A DNA stretch of 41,005 nt. It comes from Propionibacterium sp. (GTDB taxonomy: Bacteria > Actinomycetota > Actinomycetes > Propionibacteriales > Propionibacteriaceae). Each line of letters starts with the position of its first letter. Position 1 is the stretch's first letter. The notes under the pieces were generated by a model that had not been told where the DNA came from, searched no databases, and worked only from the letters and a program-made list of their open reading frames with translations. Position numbers and translations under genes: made by a program. The stretch spans positions 1 to 41,005 of the forward strand of contig DUOB01000065.1 of NCBI GenBank assembly GCA_012839035.1, given 5' to 3'. Below are positions 1-7,468 of this stretch, in pieces.

Positions 1-1509
1 CCGGCCGTCGTTGCGCTCGTGATCGCGATCTCCGCCCGCCGCATGCAGCGGGCCGGTGCGGCAATGACCGCCCTCGTGTTCGGCGTGATCTGGCAACTGC
101 CACCGATGGTGACCGGCAACGTGTCGGTCGGCGCGGACCACGACTTCGGCACGGACGCGGCCATCATCGCCACCGTGGCTGCCGTGGTCGCCATCGCCTC
201 CGCGGTCGCCGCGCTGGTGACCGTCGAGTCGGACGCCGATGCCGTGCGGGGTCGCCGCTATGGCTGGACGATGGCCATCGCCGCCACCGTCGTGGTGGCC
301 GCTCAGGTGGTGGTGGTGTGGTATGAACTGGCCGGCACCCACCCACTCCAGACCGCCTATGGCGTGGCGTCGACAGCGGTTCTCATCGGCTGGGCACTGC
401 TCGCTCTCCGCAACTGGCTGGGGCTGCGCACAGGGGCGCGTACGCGGACGGGGCTCGCTGCGGATCTGGCCGTCGCACTCGTGCTGACCGGGATCCAGAC
501 CGCGATGGCGCACATGGTGCCGCCCCGATTCCTGGTGCCCCAGGGATCGGCACAGATCAACTTCCTCGGATATGAGCTCGACACGGCACCCACGATCGCG
601 ACGCTGATCCTGCCCGGACGGCCCAACCTGCTGTTCGTCACGATCTCCGTCGTTGCGATCGTCCTCTATGTCGGTGCGCACATCATTCTCGCCCGACGCC
701 GCATCCATTGGCCGATCGGCCGCACCATCGCCTGGCTGCTCGCGTTCCTGCTGCTGCTGTGGGTGAGCTCCGCGGGCATCTGGGCCTATTCGGGCGGCAC
801 GTTCAGCCACCACATGCTGGCGCACATGACGGTGAACATGCTGGTGCCGGTCCTGGCCGTGCTGGGCGCACCGATCACGCTGGCGCTGCGCCTTCTGCCG
901 ACGCACGCCTCCGGTCACCCCACCAGTGCCCGCGAACTGCTCAATGCGATGGTGACCTGGAAGCCGCTCGAATATCTGCTGCACCCGATCGTCATCGGCA
1001 TCAACTTCATCGCCACTCCCTATGCGATCTATTTCTCGGGCCTGTTCGAATATCTGATGCGGTATCACTGGGGCCACCAGTTCATGACGCTGCACTTCCT
1101 GATCTCAGGACTGTTGTTCTTCGGCCTGCTCATCGGTGCGGACCGCAACCCGAGGGAGCTGCCGCATGTCGCCAAGCTGGGATTCCTGTTCGCTGCGATG
1201 CCGTTCCACGCGTTCTTCGCCGTGATCCTGCTCAGCTCCGACCTCGTCATCGGCTCGAACTTCTATCGCGGTCTCGACGTGGTGTGGATGACAGACCTGG
1301 TGGCGGACCAGAAGCTCGGTGGTCAATACACGTGGGCCATGGGCGAGATTCCCATGCTCGTCGTGGTGATTGCCCTGGTGTTCCAGTGGTTCGCCCAGGA
1401 CTCCCGGGATGCCAAGCGGCAGGACCGGGCCATGGACGAAGGCCTGGACGATGCCCATGAGGCCTACAACGAAATGCTCCGCAAGCTCTCCGAACGGGCC
1501 GACCGGTGA
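1..1509 (+). CDS. ctaG: CopD/CtaG-type copper and cytochrome c oxidase assembly membrane protein (5' end missing)
   Basis: The frame is open from base 1, so the gene starts upstream; about 502 codons are visible. Seen: many hydrophobic helices and, near 802-900, the segment SHHMLAHMTVNMLVPVLAVL followed by GAPITLALRLLP, which is the hallmark of the caa3_CtaG family. The part before it resembles the end of a CopD-like copper-resistance domain. Known: actinobacteria often carry a CopD-CtaG fusion of roughly 650 residues, thought to help insert copper into the terminal oxidase in the cytoplasmic membrane. The stop overlaps the start of the copper ATPase gene by 4 bases, which indicates translational coupling and a shared role in copper handling. 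The histidines in the CtaG segment are candidate copper ligands by inference. The assignment of the C-terminal half is strong; the nature of the missing N-terminus is a guess. Confidence 0.85.
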   Translation, partial: PAVVALVIAISARRMQRAGAAMTALVFGVIWQLPPMVTGNVSVGADHDFGTDAAIIATVAAVVAIASAVAALVTVESDADAVRGRRYGWTMAIAATVVVAAQVVVVWYELAGTHPLQTAYGVASTAVLIGWALLALRNWLGLRTGARTRTGLAADLAVALVLTGIQTAMAHMVPPRFLVPQGSAQINFLGYELDTAPTIATLILPGRPNLLFVTISVVAIVLYVGAHIILARRRIHWPIGRTIAWLLAFLLLLWVSSAGIWAYSGGTFSHHMLAHMTVNMLVPVLAVLGAPITLALRLLPTHASGHPTSARELLNAMVTWKPLEYLLHPIVIGINFIATPYAIYFSGLFEYLMRYHWGHQFMTLHFLISGLLFFGLLIGADRNPRELPHVAKLGFLFAAMPFHAFFAVILLSSDLVIGSNFYRGLDVVWMTDLVADQKLGGQYTWAMGEIPMLVVVIALVFQWFAQDSRDAKRQDRAMDEGLDDAHEAYNEMLRKLSERADR

Positions 1510-3758
1510 CCGCCGAACTTGACCACACGCCCGACCAGAACACGCAGCTGCAGATCGAACTCGCGGTTGGCGGCATGACGTGCGCCGCGTGCGCCACCCG
1601 CATCGAGAAGAAGCTCAACAAGCTCGAGGGCGTGACCGCCACCGTCAACTATGCGACGGAGCGGGCTTTCATCACCGGTCCGGTCAGTGCTGACGACGCG
1701 ATCCACGTGGTCAAGAAGGCGGGCTACGATGCTGCCGAGGCCACCGGGGACGATTCCGAGCTGGGCCGCGTGTCCGAGGAACGCGTCGGCATGCTGCGCC
1801 GGCGACTGGCTCTCGCGGCCATCCTCACGATTCCGCTGGGCAATCTGACGATCGTGCTCGCGCTGGTGCCGGAGCTGCGCTTCCCGCTGTGGGAGTGGGT
1901 GTGCGTGGCGATGGCCGTGCCGGTCGTGTTCTGGTCCGCGATGCCCTTCCACGTCGCCACGTGGCGCAACCTGCGCAACCGCTCCTTCAGCATGGACACC
2001 CTCGTTTCGCTCGGGGTGCTCTCCGCGTTCTCGTGGTCGCTGGTCTCGATCATTCTCGGGGCCGAGGACACCGAGGGGTATTGGCTTGGTTATGGCATCA
2101 CCCCGGCTGGCGCGGACGCCATCTATTTCGAGGTCGCTGCAGCCGTCACGACGTTCCTGTTGGCCGGCCGCTATTTCGAGGCCCGGGCCCGACGCTCGGC
2201 GCAAGGTGTCCTCGGCGCGCTCAATGCGCTGGCCCCCAAACAGGTCCGCAAGATCACGGCGGACGGGACCGAACAGGTCGTTCCGATCGCACAGCTCACC
2301 CGGGGCGAACGGTTCGTGGTCCGTGCGGGGGAACAGATCGCCGCCGACGGGACCATTGCCGAGGGCATGTCGACCATCGACACCTCGATGATGACCGGTG
2401 AACCGGTGCCGGCGGAGGTCGGTCCTTCGGCGGATGTCCTTGGTGGCACCGTCAACCTCACCGGGCGGCTCGTGGTGACGGCGACGCGGGTCGGTGCGCA
2501 CACCCAGCTGGCCCAGATGGCCGCTCTCGCGGAGCAGGCGCAGATGCGCAAGGCCCGGGTGCAGCAGCTGGTGGACAAGGTGGTCGGCTGGTTCGTCCCG
2601 GCCGTCTTGCTGATCAGCGCCGGCACGCTCGCCGGCTGGCTGCTCACCGACCACAGCGTGCGGGCTTCGGCCAGCGCGGCACTGTCGGTGCTGATCATTG
2701 CGTGCCCCTGTGCCCTCGGGCTGGCGACGCCGACTGCGCTGATGGTGGGCGTCGGCCGCGGCGGCCAGCTCGGCATCCTCATCAAGACACAACAGGCGCT
2801 CGAGTCCAGCGGCCGGATCGACACCGTGGTGTTCGACAAGACCGGGACAATCACCCCGGGCAACCTCGTGGTCGAGGCGTTCACCCCGACGGCGGGTCTT
2901 GCGGAAGCGGAGGTACGCCGGCTCGCGGCGTCGGTGGAGTCCCACTCCGACCACCCGTTGGCCAAGGCGATCGTGTCCGACCATGAGGCCAACCATGAGG
3001 GCGATGTCCTGCCGGTGACCGAGTTCGTGACCACGCCCGGCCAAGGGGCATCCGGCATGGTCGATGGACGGCACGTCATCGTCGGGAACGAGCGCGCGGT
3101 CGGTGTTTCGGGGCCGCTTCCCGGGGCCACAGCGACGGTCGTGGAATCCGCGCGGGATGCCGGCGCCACCCCTGTTCTGGTCGCCGTCGATGACGAGATC
3201 GTCGGCGTCTTCGTGCTGACCGACACGGTCCGTCCGTCGGCGGCCGACGCGGTGCAGCGGCTGAAGGATCGGGGGCTCAAGGTCATCCTGTTGACCGGCG
3301 ACCACGAGCGTGCTGTTGCTGCGGTCGCCCGACAGGCAGGCATTGACACCTGGATCTCGGAAGTCCTGCCCGCCGACAAGGCGGGGGAGATCTCCCGCCT
3401 GCAGAGCGAGGGACACGAGGTCGCGATGGTCGGCGACGGCATCAACGATGCGGCAGCGCTGGCCACGGCCAACCTCGGTCTGGCGATGGTGTCCGGCACG
3501 GACGTGGCCATGAAGTCCGCGGACATCATCTGTGTCCGGGAGAACCTCCACGTGGTGCCCGACGCGATCGCGCTCTCCCGGGCTACGCTCCGCACGATCC
3601 GGGGCAACCTGGTGTGGGCGTTCGGCTACAACACGGCAGCGATCCCGCTCGCGGCCGCAGGTTTGCTCAATCCGCTGATCGCCGGGCTGGCCATGTCGCT
3701 GTCGTCACTCATGGTGGTCGGCAACAGTCTGCGTCTGCGCAACAAGACGCTGCACTGA
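1506..3758 (+). CDS. copA: Cu(+)-transporting P1B-type ATPase CopA
   Basis: A 750-residue heavy-metal P-type ATPase that couples ATP hydrolysis to export of monovalent copper across the cytoplasmic membrane. Seen in order: one N-terminal metal-binding domain with GGMTCAAC (Cys26, Cys29), the TGE actuator motif in MMTGEPVPAE, the CPC transmembrane metal site (residues 400-402), the phosphorylated Asp444 in DKTGT, an SDHP nucleotide-binding motif, GDGIND at 643-648, and the last helices with YN and MSLSS, the combination typical of Cu+ pumps (P1B-1). Length is normal for bacterial CopA with one metal-binding domain. The GTG start shares GTGA with the stop of the CtaG-like gene, so both are translated together. 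Such a pump may detoxify copper or load copper into the extracytoplasmic oxidase assembly path; the neighbour favours the second role at least in part. Confidence 0.95.
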   Translation: MTAELDHTPDQNTQLQIELAVGGMTCAACATRIEKKLNKLEGVTATVNYATERAFITGPVSADDAIHVVKKAGYDAAEATGDDSELGRVSEERVGMLRRRLALAAILTIPLGNLTIVLALVPELRFPLWEWVCVAMAVPVVFWSAMPFHVATWRNLRNRSFSMDTLVSLGVLSAFSWSLVSIILGAEDTEGYWLGYGITPAGADAIYFEVAAAVTTFLLAGRYFEARARRSAQGVLGALNALAPKQVRKITADGTEQVVPIAQLTRGERFVVRAGEQIAADGTIAEGMSTIDTSMMTGEPVPAEVGPSADVLGGTVNLTGRLVVTATRVGAHTQLAQMAALAEQAQMRKARVQQLVDKVVGWFVPAVLLISAGTLAGWLLTDHSVRASASAALSVLIIACPCALGLATPTALMVGVGRGGQLGILIKTQQALESSGRIDTVVFDKTGTITPGNLVVEAFTPTAGLAEAEVRRLAASVESHSDHPLAKAIVSDHEANHEGDVLPVTEFVTTPGQGASGMVDGRHVIVGNERAVGVSGPLPGATATVVESARDAGATPVLVAVDDEIVGVFVLTDTVRPSAADAVQRLKDRGLKVILLTGDHERAVAAVARQAGIDTWISEVLPADKAGEISRLQSEGHEVAMVGDGINDAAALATANLGLAMVSGTDVAMKSADIICVRENLHVVPDAIALSRATLRTIRGNLVWAFGYNTAAIPLAAAGLLNPLIAGLAMSLSSLMVVGNSLRLRNKTLH

Positions 3759-3764
3759 CCTGCC

Positions 3765-3770
3765 TATGCT
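3765..3770 (+). promoter_or_regulatory. -10 hexamer TATGCT for a leaderless transcript
   Basis: TATGCT lies exactly 6 nt before a GTG codon at 3777, the spacing expected when transcription starts on or next to the start codon. No convincing -35 was found. The same 6-nt geometry recurs before four or more other starts in this window. Confidence 0.45.
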
Positions 3771-3776
3771 GTGGAC

Positions 3777-3845
3777 GTGACAACGGTGCTGTCCCTCATC
3801 GCGGATATTGACCTGTTGGCGACTCCGGACGAGGTGGGCACATGA
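3777..3845 (+). CDS. Possible 22-residue leaderless leader peptide coupled to mutT
   Basis: GTG at 3777 opens 22 codons (VTTVLSLIAD at the N-terminus, LLATPDEVGT at the C-terminus) that end in TGA at 3843-3845. This stop overlaps the ATG of the Nudix gene as ATGA, so ribosomes finishing the peptide would be placed on the next start. The GTG sits 6 nt behind a TATGCT hexamer, so it may be read from a leaderless mRNA. Short leaderless ORFs upstream of genes are known to be common in mycobacteria. No family is recognised. The alternative is that this is just the 5' untranslated region of mutT and the frame is chance; a 22-codon frame ending precisely at a coupled stop makes that less likely but does not exclude it. 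Confidence 0.4.
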   Translation: MTTVLSLIADIDLLATPDEVGT

Positions 3846-4252
3846 GTCGCGACGGCGACAGCCGGACCCTGGTGGTGGGTGCCGCGGTGCTGCGGGACGG
3901 TCGGGTGCTCGCTGCGCGCAGACGACGGCCGGCAGGCTTCTGGGAATTCCCCGGTGGCAAGTGCGAATCCGGGGAGGAGGCAGTGGCGGCGCTGCATCGC
4001 GAACTCGCCGAGGAGCTGGGCCTGAGCGTGGAGCTCGTGTGCGAGGTCGTGCCCGACGGTGGCGGGAGCTGGCCGATCAACGATGAGTTGCACTTGCGGG
4101 TGTGGCTCGCGAAACCTCTGGGCGTACCCTCTCCGGGACCGGACCACGACCAACTCCGTTGGCTGCGCCCGGACGACTTGGGCACGGTCGAATGGCTGCC
4201 CGCGGACGTCCCGGTCGCCGCCCGGATTGCCCACCTGCTGGAGGACCGATGA
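3842..4252 (+). CDS. mutT: MutT-like Nudix hydrolase
   Basis: A 136-residue Nudix protein, the usual size for MutT. Seen: the Nudix box runs from GKCESGEEA through HRELAEELGL, matching G-x5-E-x7-R-E-x2-E-E-x-G, preceded by the substrate-side motif GFWEFPGG. Known: close relatives hydrolyse 8-oxo-dGTP to the monophosphate and prevent A:T to C:G transversions; other Nudix members cleave different nucleoside diphosphate derivatives, so the substrate is inferred. The WEFPGGK sequence is typical of MutT proper. The start has a GAGGTG ribosome site and overlaps the stop of a 22-codon frame. The stop overlaps the acylphosphatase start (ATGA), so the two enzymes are coupled in one operon. Confidence 0.88.
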   Translation: MSRDGDSRTLVVGAAVLRDGRVLAARRRRPAGFWEFPGGKCESGEEAVAALHRELAEELGLSVELVCEVVPDGGGSWPINDELHLRVWLAKPLGVPSPGPDHDQLRWLRPDDLGTVEWLPADVPVAARIAHLLEDR

Positions 4253-4524
4253 ACCACATCCGCATCCATGGCGTCGTGAGTGGCCGTGTGCAGGGGGTGT
4301 CGTACCGGTATTCGATGGAACGCGAAGCTCGCCGACTCGGCGTCGCTGGGTGGGTCCGCAACCTGCCCGACGGGCGGGTCGAGTTCGAGGCCGAAGGGGA
4401 TCGCGCAGCGGTCGAGACGCTGGTGGCGTGGGCGGAGGAGGGCCCCGCGTACGCGCGCGTCGACCGCGTGGTCACCACGAATCGTGACGTGCAGGGTGAC
4501 CGGGAGTTCGGGACCCGGTTCTGA
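4249..4524 (+). CDS. acyP: Acylphosphatase
   Basis: A 91-residue protein of normal acylphosphatase length. It hydrolyses carboxyl-phosphate bonds such as acetyl phosphate or carbamoyl phosphate in the cytosol. Seen: the phosphate-binding loop GRVQGVSYR with catalytic Arg20, and GWVRNLPDGRVE with catalytic Asn38, both in the canonical positions, then EFEAEG typical of the fold. The usual Phe before the loop arginine is Tyr here (YR rather than FR), a common variation. The ATG lies inside the stop codon region of mutT (ATGA overlap), so an upstream in-frame start within mutT is rejected. A hairpin 80 bases downstream probably ends the transcript. The metabolic link with the Nudix enzyme is not evident from sequence. 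Confidence 0.93.
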   Translation: MNHIRIHGVVSGRVQGVSYRYSMEREARRLGVAGWVRNLPDGRVEFEAEGDRAAVETLVAWAEEGPAYARVDRVVTTNRDVQGDREFGTRF

Positions 4525-4603
4525 TCACTGAGGCACAACCCTTGGGGCAGGGTCCTGGGAGCGTCCGTTATCGCGGCGCGGCGGCACCGCAATCGAAATC
4601 GAC

Positions 4604-4635
4604 ACAGCGGCCAGACCCTGGGGCCCGGCCGCTGT
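4604..4635. terminator. Hairpin between convergent acyP and the 189-residue membrane protein gene
   Basis: A perfect 9-bp stem (ACAGCGGCC and GGCCGCTGT) encloses a 14-base loop. It lies between two convergent genes and could stop transcription from both sides. There is no long T-run, as is common for high-GC actinobacteria. Confidence 0.5.
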
Positions 4636-4658
4636 TGGTTGCGCTGAAGGTCAGAGCG

Positions 4659-5228
4659 TCAGGAGATGACCTGGTTGCCGCGGTCGGACTTCGCGTGACG
4701 GAAGCCGAGGAGCGACAGGACGATCATGACGGCGCCACCGACGAAGGCGGCGATGGCGGCGATGCCGGCGATCTTGCCCATGGTGCCGAAGGCATAGGCG
4801 TTGAGGAGCAGGCCGCGCAGGGAGTTGCCCATGAAGAGGCTCTGTCGCAGCTGGGCCATCTCCTGTGCCTCGGGGGTGGTCTTGTCCTCGATCTTCATGT
4901 ACTCGCCGGAGACCTCTTCATAGGTCTTGCCGTCGGAGGAGGCGTTCATGTGGTTGAGGATGTAGTTGTCGGCGAAGGCCTTGGCCTCGTCACCGGTCGA
5001 CATCAGGTTGCCGGCATAGGGCTCGAGGGCCTTCTTGTCCTCCTCGTTGCCGAGGGCGTCCAGGGCCGGGCCGGACGGCATGGTGATCCGCTGAGCGGTC
5101 AGCTGGTCTTCGACCTGGTTCGCCACGAAGGTGCTGGCCCAGGTGAGAAGGCCGCCGCCCACGATGAGCAGGGCGGCGAGCGCCAATCCCACAAACGAGA
5201 TCAGCTTGTCGAGTGCACTACGGCGCAT
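4659..5228 (-). CDS. Conserved actinobacterial two-helix membrane protein of unknown function
   Basis: A 189-residue protein with a transmembrane helix near residues 8-32 (ISFVGLALAALLIVGGGLLT), a long extracytoplasmic or cytoplasmic middle domain (about 35-145) and a second helix near 150-175, ending in a charged tail. A clear AGGAG lies 7 bases before the ATG. From memory, close relatives are widespread in actinobacteria and are often mislabelled aromatic ring-opening dioxygenase LigA; nothing in this sequence supports an enzyme. The middle part carries ATG-rich helices (MNASSDGKTYEEVSGEYMK, MAQLRQSLFMGNSLRG) that look like a helical hairpin. It stands alone, with a palindrome and a Crp/GlxR-like site 60-130 bases upstream that suggest regulation. 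Function is unknown. Confidence 0.8.
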   Translation of the reverse strand: MRRSALDKLISFVGLALAALLIVGGGLLTWASTFVANQVEDQLTAQRITMPSGPALDALGNEEDKKALEPYAGNLMSTGDEAKAFADNYILNHMNASSDGKTYEEVSGEYMKIEDKTTPEAQEMAQLRQSLFMGNSLRGLLLNAYAFGTMGKIAGIAAIAAFVGGAVMIVLSLLGFRHAKSDRGNQVIS

Positions 5229-5290
5229 CGGTTATCTCCTATGAAAAGAGTGTGGTGTGCAAGAACTGCGGGGCTCATTGAAGCATGAAC

Positions 5291-5307
5291 TACTACCTCC
5301 GGTAGTA
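5291..5307. promoter_or_regulatory. 17-bp palindrome upstream of the two-helix membrane protein gene
   Basis: TACTACC-TCC-GGTAGTA is a perfect inverted repeat with a 3-base centre, 63-79 bases upstream of the ATG at 5228. Size and symmetry fit an operator for a dimeric repressor. It is too short and lacks a T-run for a convincing terminator of the neighbouring hydrolase gene. Confidence 0.4.
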
Positions 5308-5341
5308 CCGCAAACGGTTGCAAGGCACGAAAACAGCCAAA

Positions 5342-5357
5342 TGTGGCCAATCTCACA
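5342..5357. promoter_or_regulatory. Crp/GlxR-like site TGTGG-N6-TCACA
   Basis: TGTGGCCAATCTCACA matches the Crp-family consensus TGTGA-N6-TCACA at all but one defined position. It lies about 115 bases upstream of the membrane protein gene start. The same two half-sites, with the same mismatch, recur at 40029-40044. Confidence 0.4.
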
Positions 5358-5404
5358 CGAATTCGGGCACCTCGAGACGCAACTTATGCTCTCGATACCT
5401 CTGT

Positions 5405-7468
5405 TTATCCGGCAGTTCGCGGAATTCTCTCGTCCCACGTGCGGGCCGCGACAGTCCCTCGCACCCATTCCCCATCCGGGCTGAGAAGCTCCGCGCGGAC
5501 GCTGGCACGCACGATGAAGTCCTCTGCGTCGCAGTGGACGTCCTGTTCCGTACGGACGACGACGTGCCAGTTGCCCCGCTGCAGGCTCACCCGCCACCGT
5601 GATGTCGCCACGGCGGACAGTGGGTCGTCCTCGCTGATCGCATAGGTCTCGTACGCTTCTTCGCCATAGACCAATCCATTGGGATAGGCCCGCGAGCCGC
5701 CGTACGCCGGGTCCACGCGCAGGGTCCAGCGGCGTGCCTCGACGTCGTGGCGTACTTCGCGCTCGACCATCTCGGTCCCTTCCGGACCACGCGCGCGGGT
5801 CGGATGGAAGATGACGGGTTTGAGCTGGAGAGCTTGTTCCGGTTCGCCCCAGGTCGCTTCGTCGGCGGTCGGCGTACGCGCCGCGTCCAGGACCGGCAGC
5901 TCAACGGAACTCGACGGCAGGTGGACACGCAGGAAGCCGTTGTCGGGCTGGGGCCAGACCCAGGGCCAGTAGGTCGACGACAGCACCAGCCGCAGGGCAT
6001 GGCCGGGTGACAGCCGGACACCGAGGCCGGTGAGCTCGATCTCGACCGCTTCGGGTTCGCCCGGTGTGAAGGCGTCGGTGCGGTCGCGTCCGTGGCGGGT
6101 GGAGAGGTTGAGTACGCCGCGTGACAGCAGACGGGAGGACCCGTCGGGAGCCACATCGCACAGCCGCGCGATCACCTGCCCCCGCGGTGCCGTGCTGTCC
6201 AGCAACAGTCGCACCAGGGGCCGGCCCACCACGGTGACGGGCTCGTCGGCGACGAACACCTCGAACGCCACCCCGCGCCCGTCCTCGGCGCGCTGGTCCG
6301 GCGGCAGATCGGTGGGGTTGCCATAGGGGAAGAACTTGCCGGAATCCACGCCGACGTGCTGCGGCGTACTCACCACGACCCAATCGTCGCCGGCCGGGAC
6401 CGACGGAGCCCGCAGCGGCCACGCCGTGGCCGACACGTCGTCGGTCGGCCAGGATGTCGCCAGCCAGACCCCCGGGACGTCGCCGGGATCGGGCACCGGC
6501 GGCCGGGAGTCCTCGAGGAAGACCCGCAGCTCCGCCTCGTCCATGATCCCGGTCGGTTCGTTCTTGAGCCAGTGGTCCCACCAGCGGAGGGTCTCCTGCA
6601 GGAAGCCGATCGCGGGTCCTGGCGTGGTCGCACGGTCGGGATAGTGGTGCGCCCAGGGCCCGAGGATCCCGCGCGCGGGCCCGGGCAGATTCTCAACGAG
6701 CCGGAGCACCGTGTCGTGATAGGGATCGGCCCAGCCGCCGACGGCCAGCACGGCGGCCTTGATCGCGCTGTAGTCCTCACCCACCGAACCGCGCTTCCAA
6801 TAATCGTCACGCGTCTGGTGGGAGAGCCAGTTCAGCAGTGGGGGAGTGAGGTGCTCGATCCGCTCCTGCCACATCGCCCGCCAGCGATCCCCGACGTGGA
6901 GCGGGTCCGGCGGTCGGGATGAGAACGCAAGCATCGTCCCTGCCCACGCCGTCATATCGATGCCCAGCACCGAGCCGCCGACATAGTGGACATCGTTGTC
7001 GAAGCGGTCATCCGTGGAACAGACCGTGACGATGGCCTTGAGCGCCGGCGGCTGCAGGGCTGCGAGCTGGAGCGAATTGAAGCCACCCCACGAGATGCCG
7101 AACATGCCGACCCGGCCGGTGCACCAGGGCTGCTCGGCCAGCCACGCGATCACAGCGAGCCCATCGGTCAGTTCCTGCTCGGAGTATTCGTCGTCGAACA
7201 CCCCTTCCGAGTCGCCCGTGCCCCGAATGTCCACGCGCACCGAGGCATAGCCGTGCCCGGCGTACCAGGGATGCCGCTCCGCGTCCCGCACCGCCGTCCA
7301 GTCGGACTTGCGATAGGGGAGGTACTCGAGCAGCGCGGGCACAGGCTGCTGCCCGGCGTCGACGGGGATCCAGATCCGGGCGTGCAGGCGTACGCCGTCG
7401 GCCATCGGGATCCACGCGTGGCGGACCTCGGTCCGGTGGGGCAGATCGTCGGGGTGAACGAGCCTCAC
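5405..7468 (-). CDS. CocE/NonD family hydrolase (X-Pro dipeptidyl-peptidase-like)
   Basis: A 687-residue alpha/beta hydrolase with the CocE architecture. Seen: an N-terminal hydrolase domain with RGTGDSEG and the nucleophile Ser126 in GISWGG, a helical cap in the middle, and a C-terminal jelly-roll domain (from about residue 360, including GHALRLVLSSTYWPWVWPQP) as in the S15/CocE family. Known: members cleave esters, amides or X-Pro peptides. No signal peptide is visible, so it is probably cytosolic. The GTG start at 7468 overlaps the stop of the ABC ATPase gene (GTGA) and has GAAGGAG just before it; an upstream start eight codons earlier is less likely. As last gene of a peptide-import operon, it plausibly processes the imported peptide or acylated substrate; that is inference. 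Confidence 0.88.
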   Translation of the reverse strand: MRLVHPDDLPHRTEVRHAWIPMADGVRLHARIWIPVDAGQQPVPALLEYLPYRKSDWTAVRDAERHPWYAGHGYASVRVDIRGTGDSEGVFDDEYSEQELTDGLAVIAWLAEQPWCTGRVGMFGISWGGFNSLQLAALQPPALKAIVTVCSTDDRFDNDVHYVGGSVLGIDMTAWAGTMLAFSSRPPDPLHVGDRWRAMWQERIEHLTPPLLNWLSHQTRDDYWKRGSVGEDYSAIKAAVLAVGGWADPYHDTVLRLVENLPGPARGILGPWAHHYPDRATTPGPAIGFLQETLRWWDHWLKNEPTGIMDEAELRVFLEDSRPPVPDPGDVPGVWLATSWPTDDVSATAWPLRAPSVPAGDDWVVVSTPQHVGVDSGKFFPYGNPTDLPPDQRAEDGRGVAFEVFVADEPVTVVGRPLVRLLLDSTAPRGQVIARLCDVAPDGSSRLLSRGVLNLSTRHGRDRTDAFTPGEPEAVEIELTGLGVRLSPGHALRLVLSSTYWPWVWPQPDNGFLRVHLPSSSVELPVLDAARTPTADEATWGEPEQALQLKPVIFHPTRARGPEGTEMVEREVRHDVEARRWTLRVDPAYGGSRAYPNGLVYGEEAYETYAISEDDPLSAVATSRWRVSLQRGNWHVVVRTEQDVHCDAEDFIVRASVRAELLSPDGEWVRGTVAARTWDERIPRTAG

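Noticed and set aside
1464..3551. Long open frame of 695 codons opposite copA
   Set aside because: It is antisense to a gene with every P-type ATPase motif; its composition is Arg/Gly/His-rich and it has no recognisable domain. High-GC DNA often leaves such frames open.
4659..5228. Aromatic ring-opening dioxygenase LigA
   Set aside because: This label is, as I recall, attached to relatives in databases, but the protein is a two-helix membrane protein with no dioxygenase metal site.
5291..5307. Terminator of the CocE hydrolase gene
   Set aside because: The stem is only 7 bp with a 3-base loop and lies upstream of the next gene, more than 60 bases away from either gene; the hydrolase gene points the other way with its stop at 5405.
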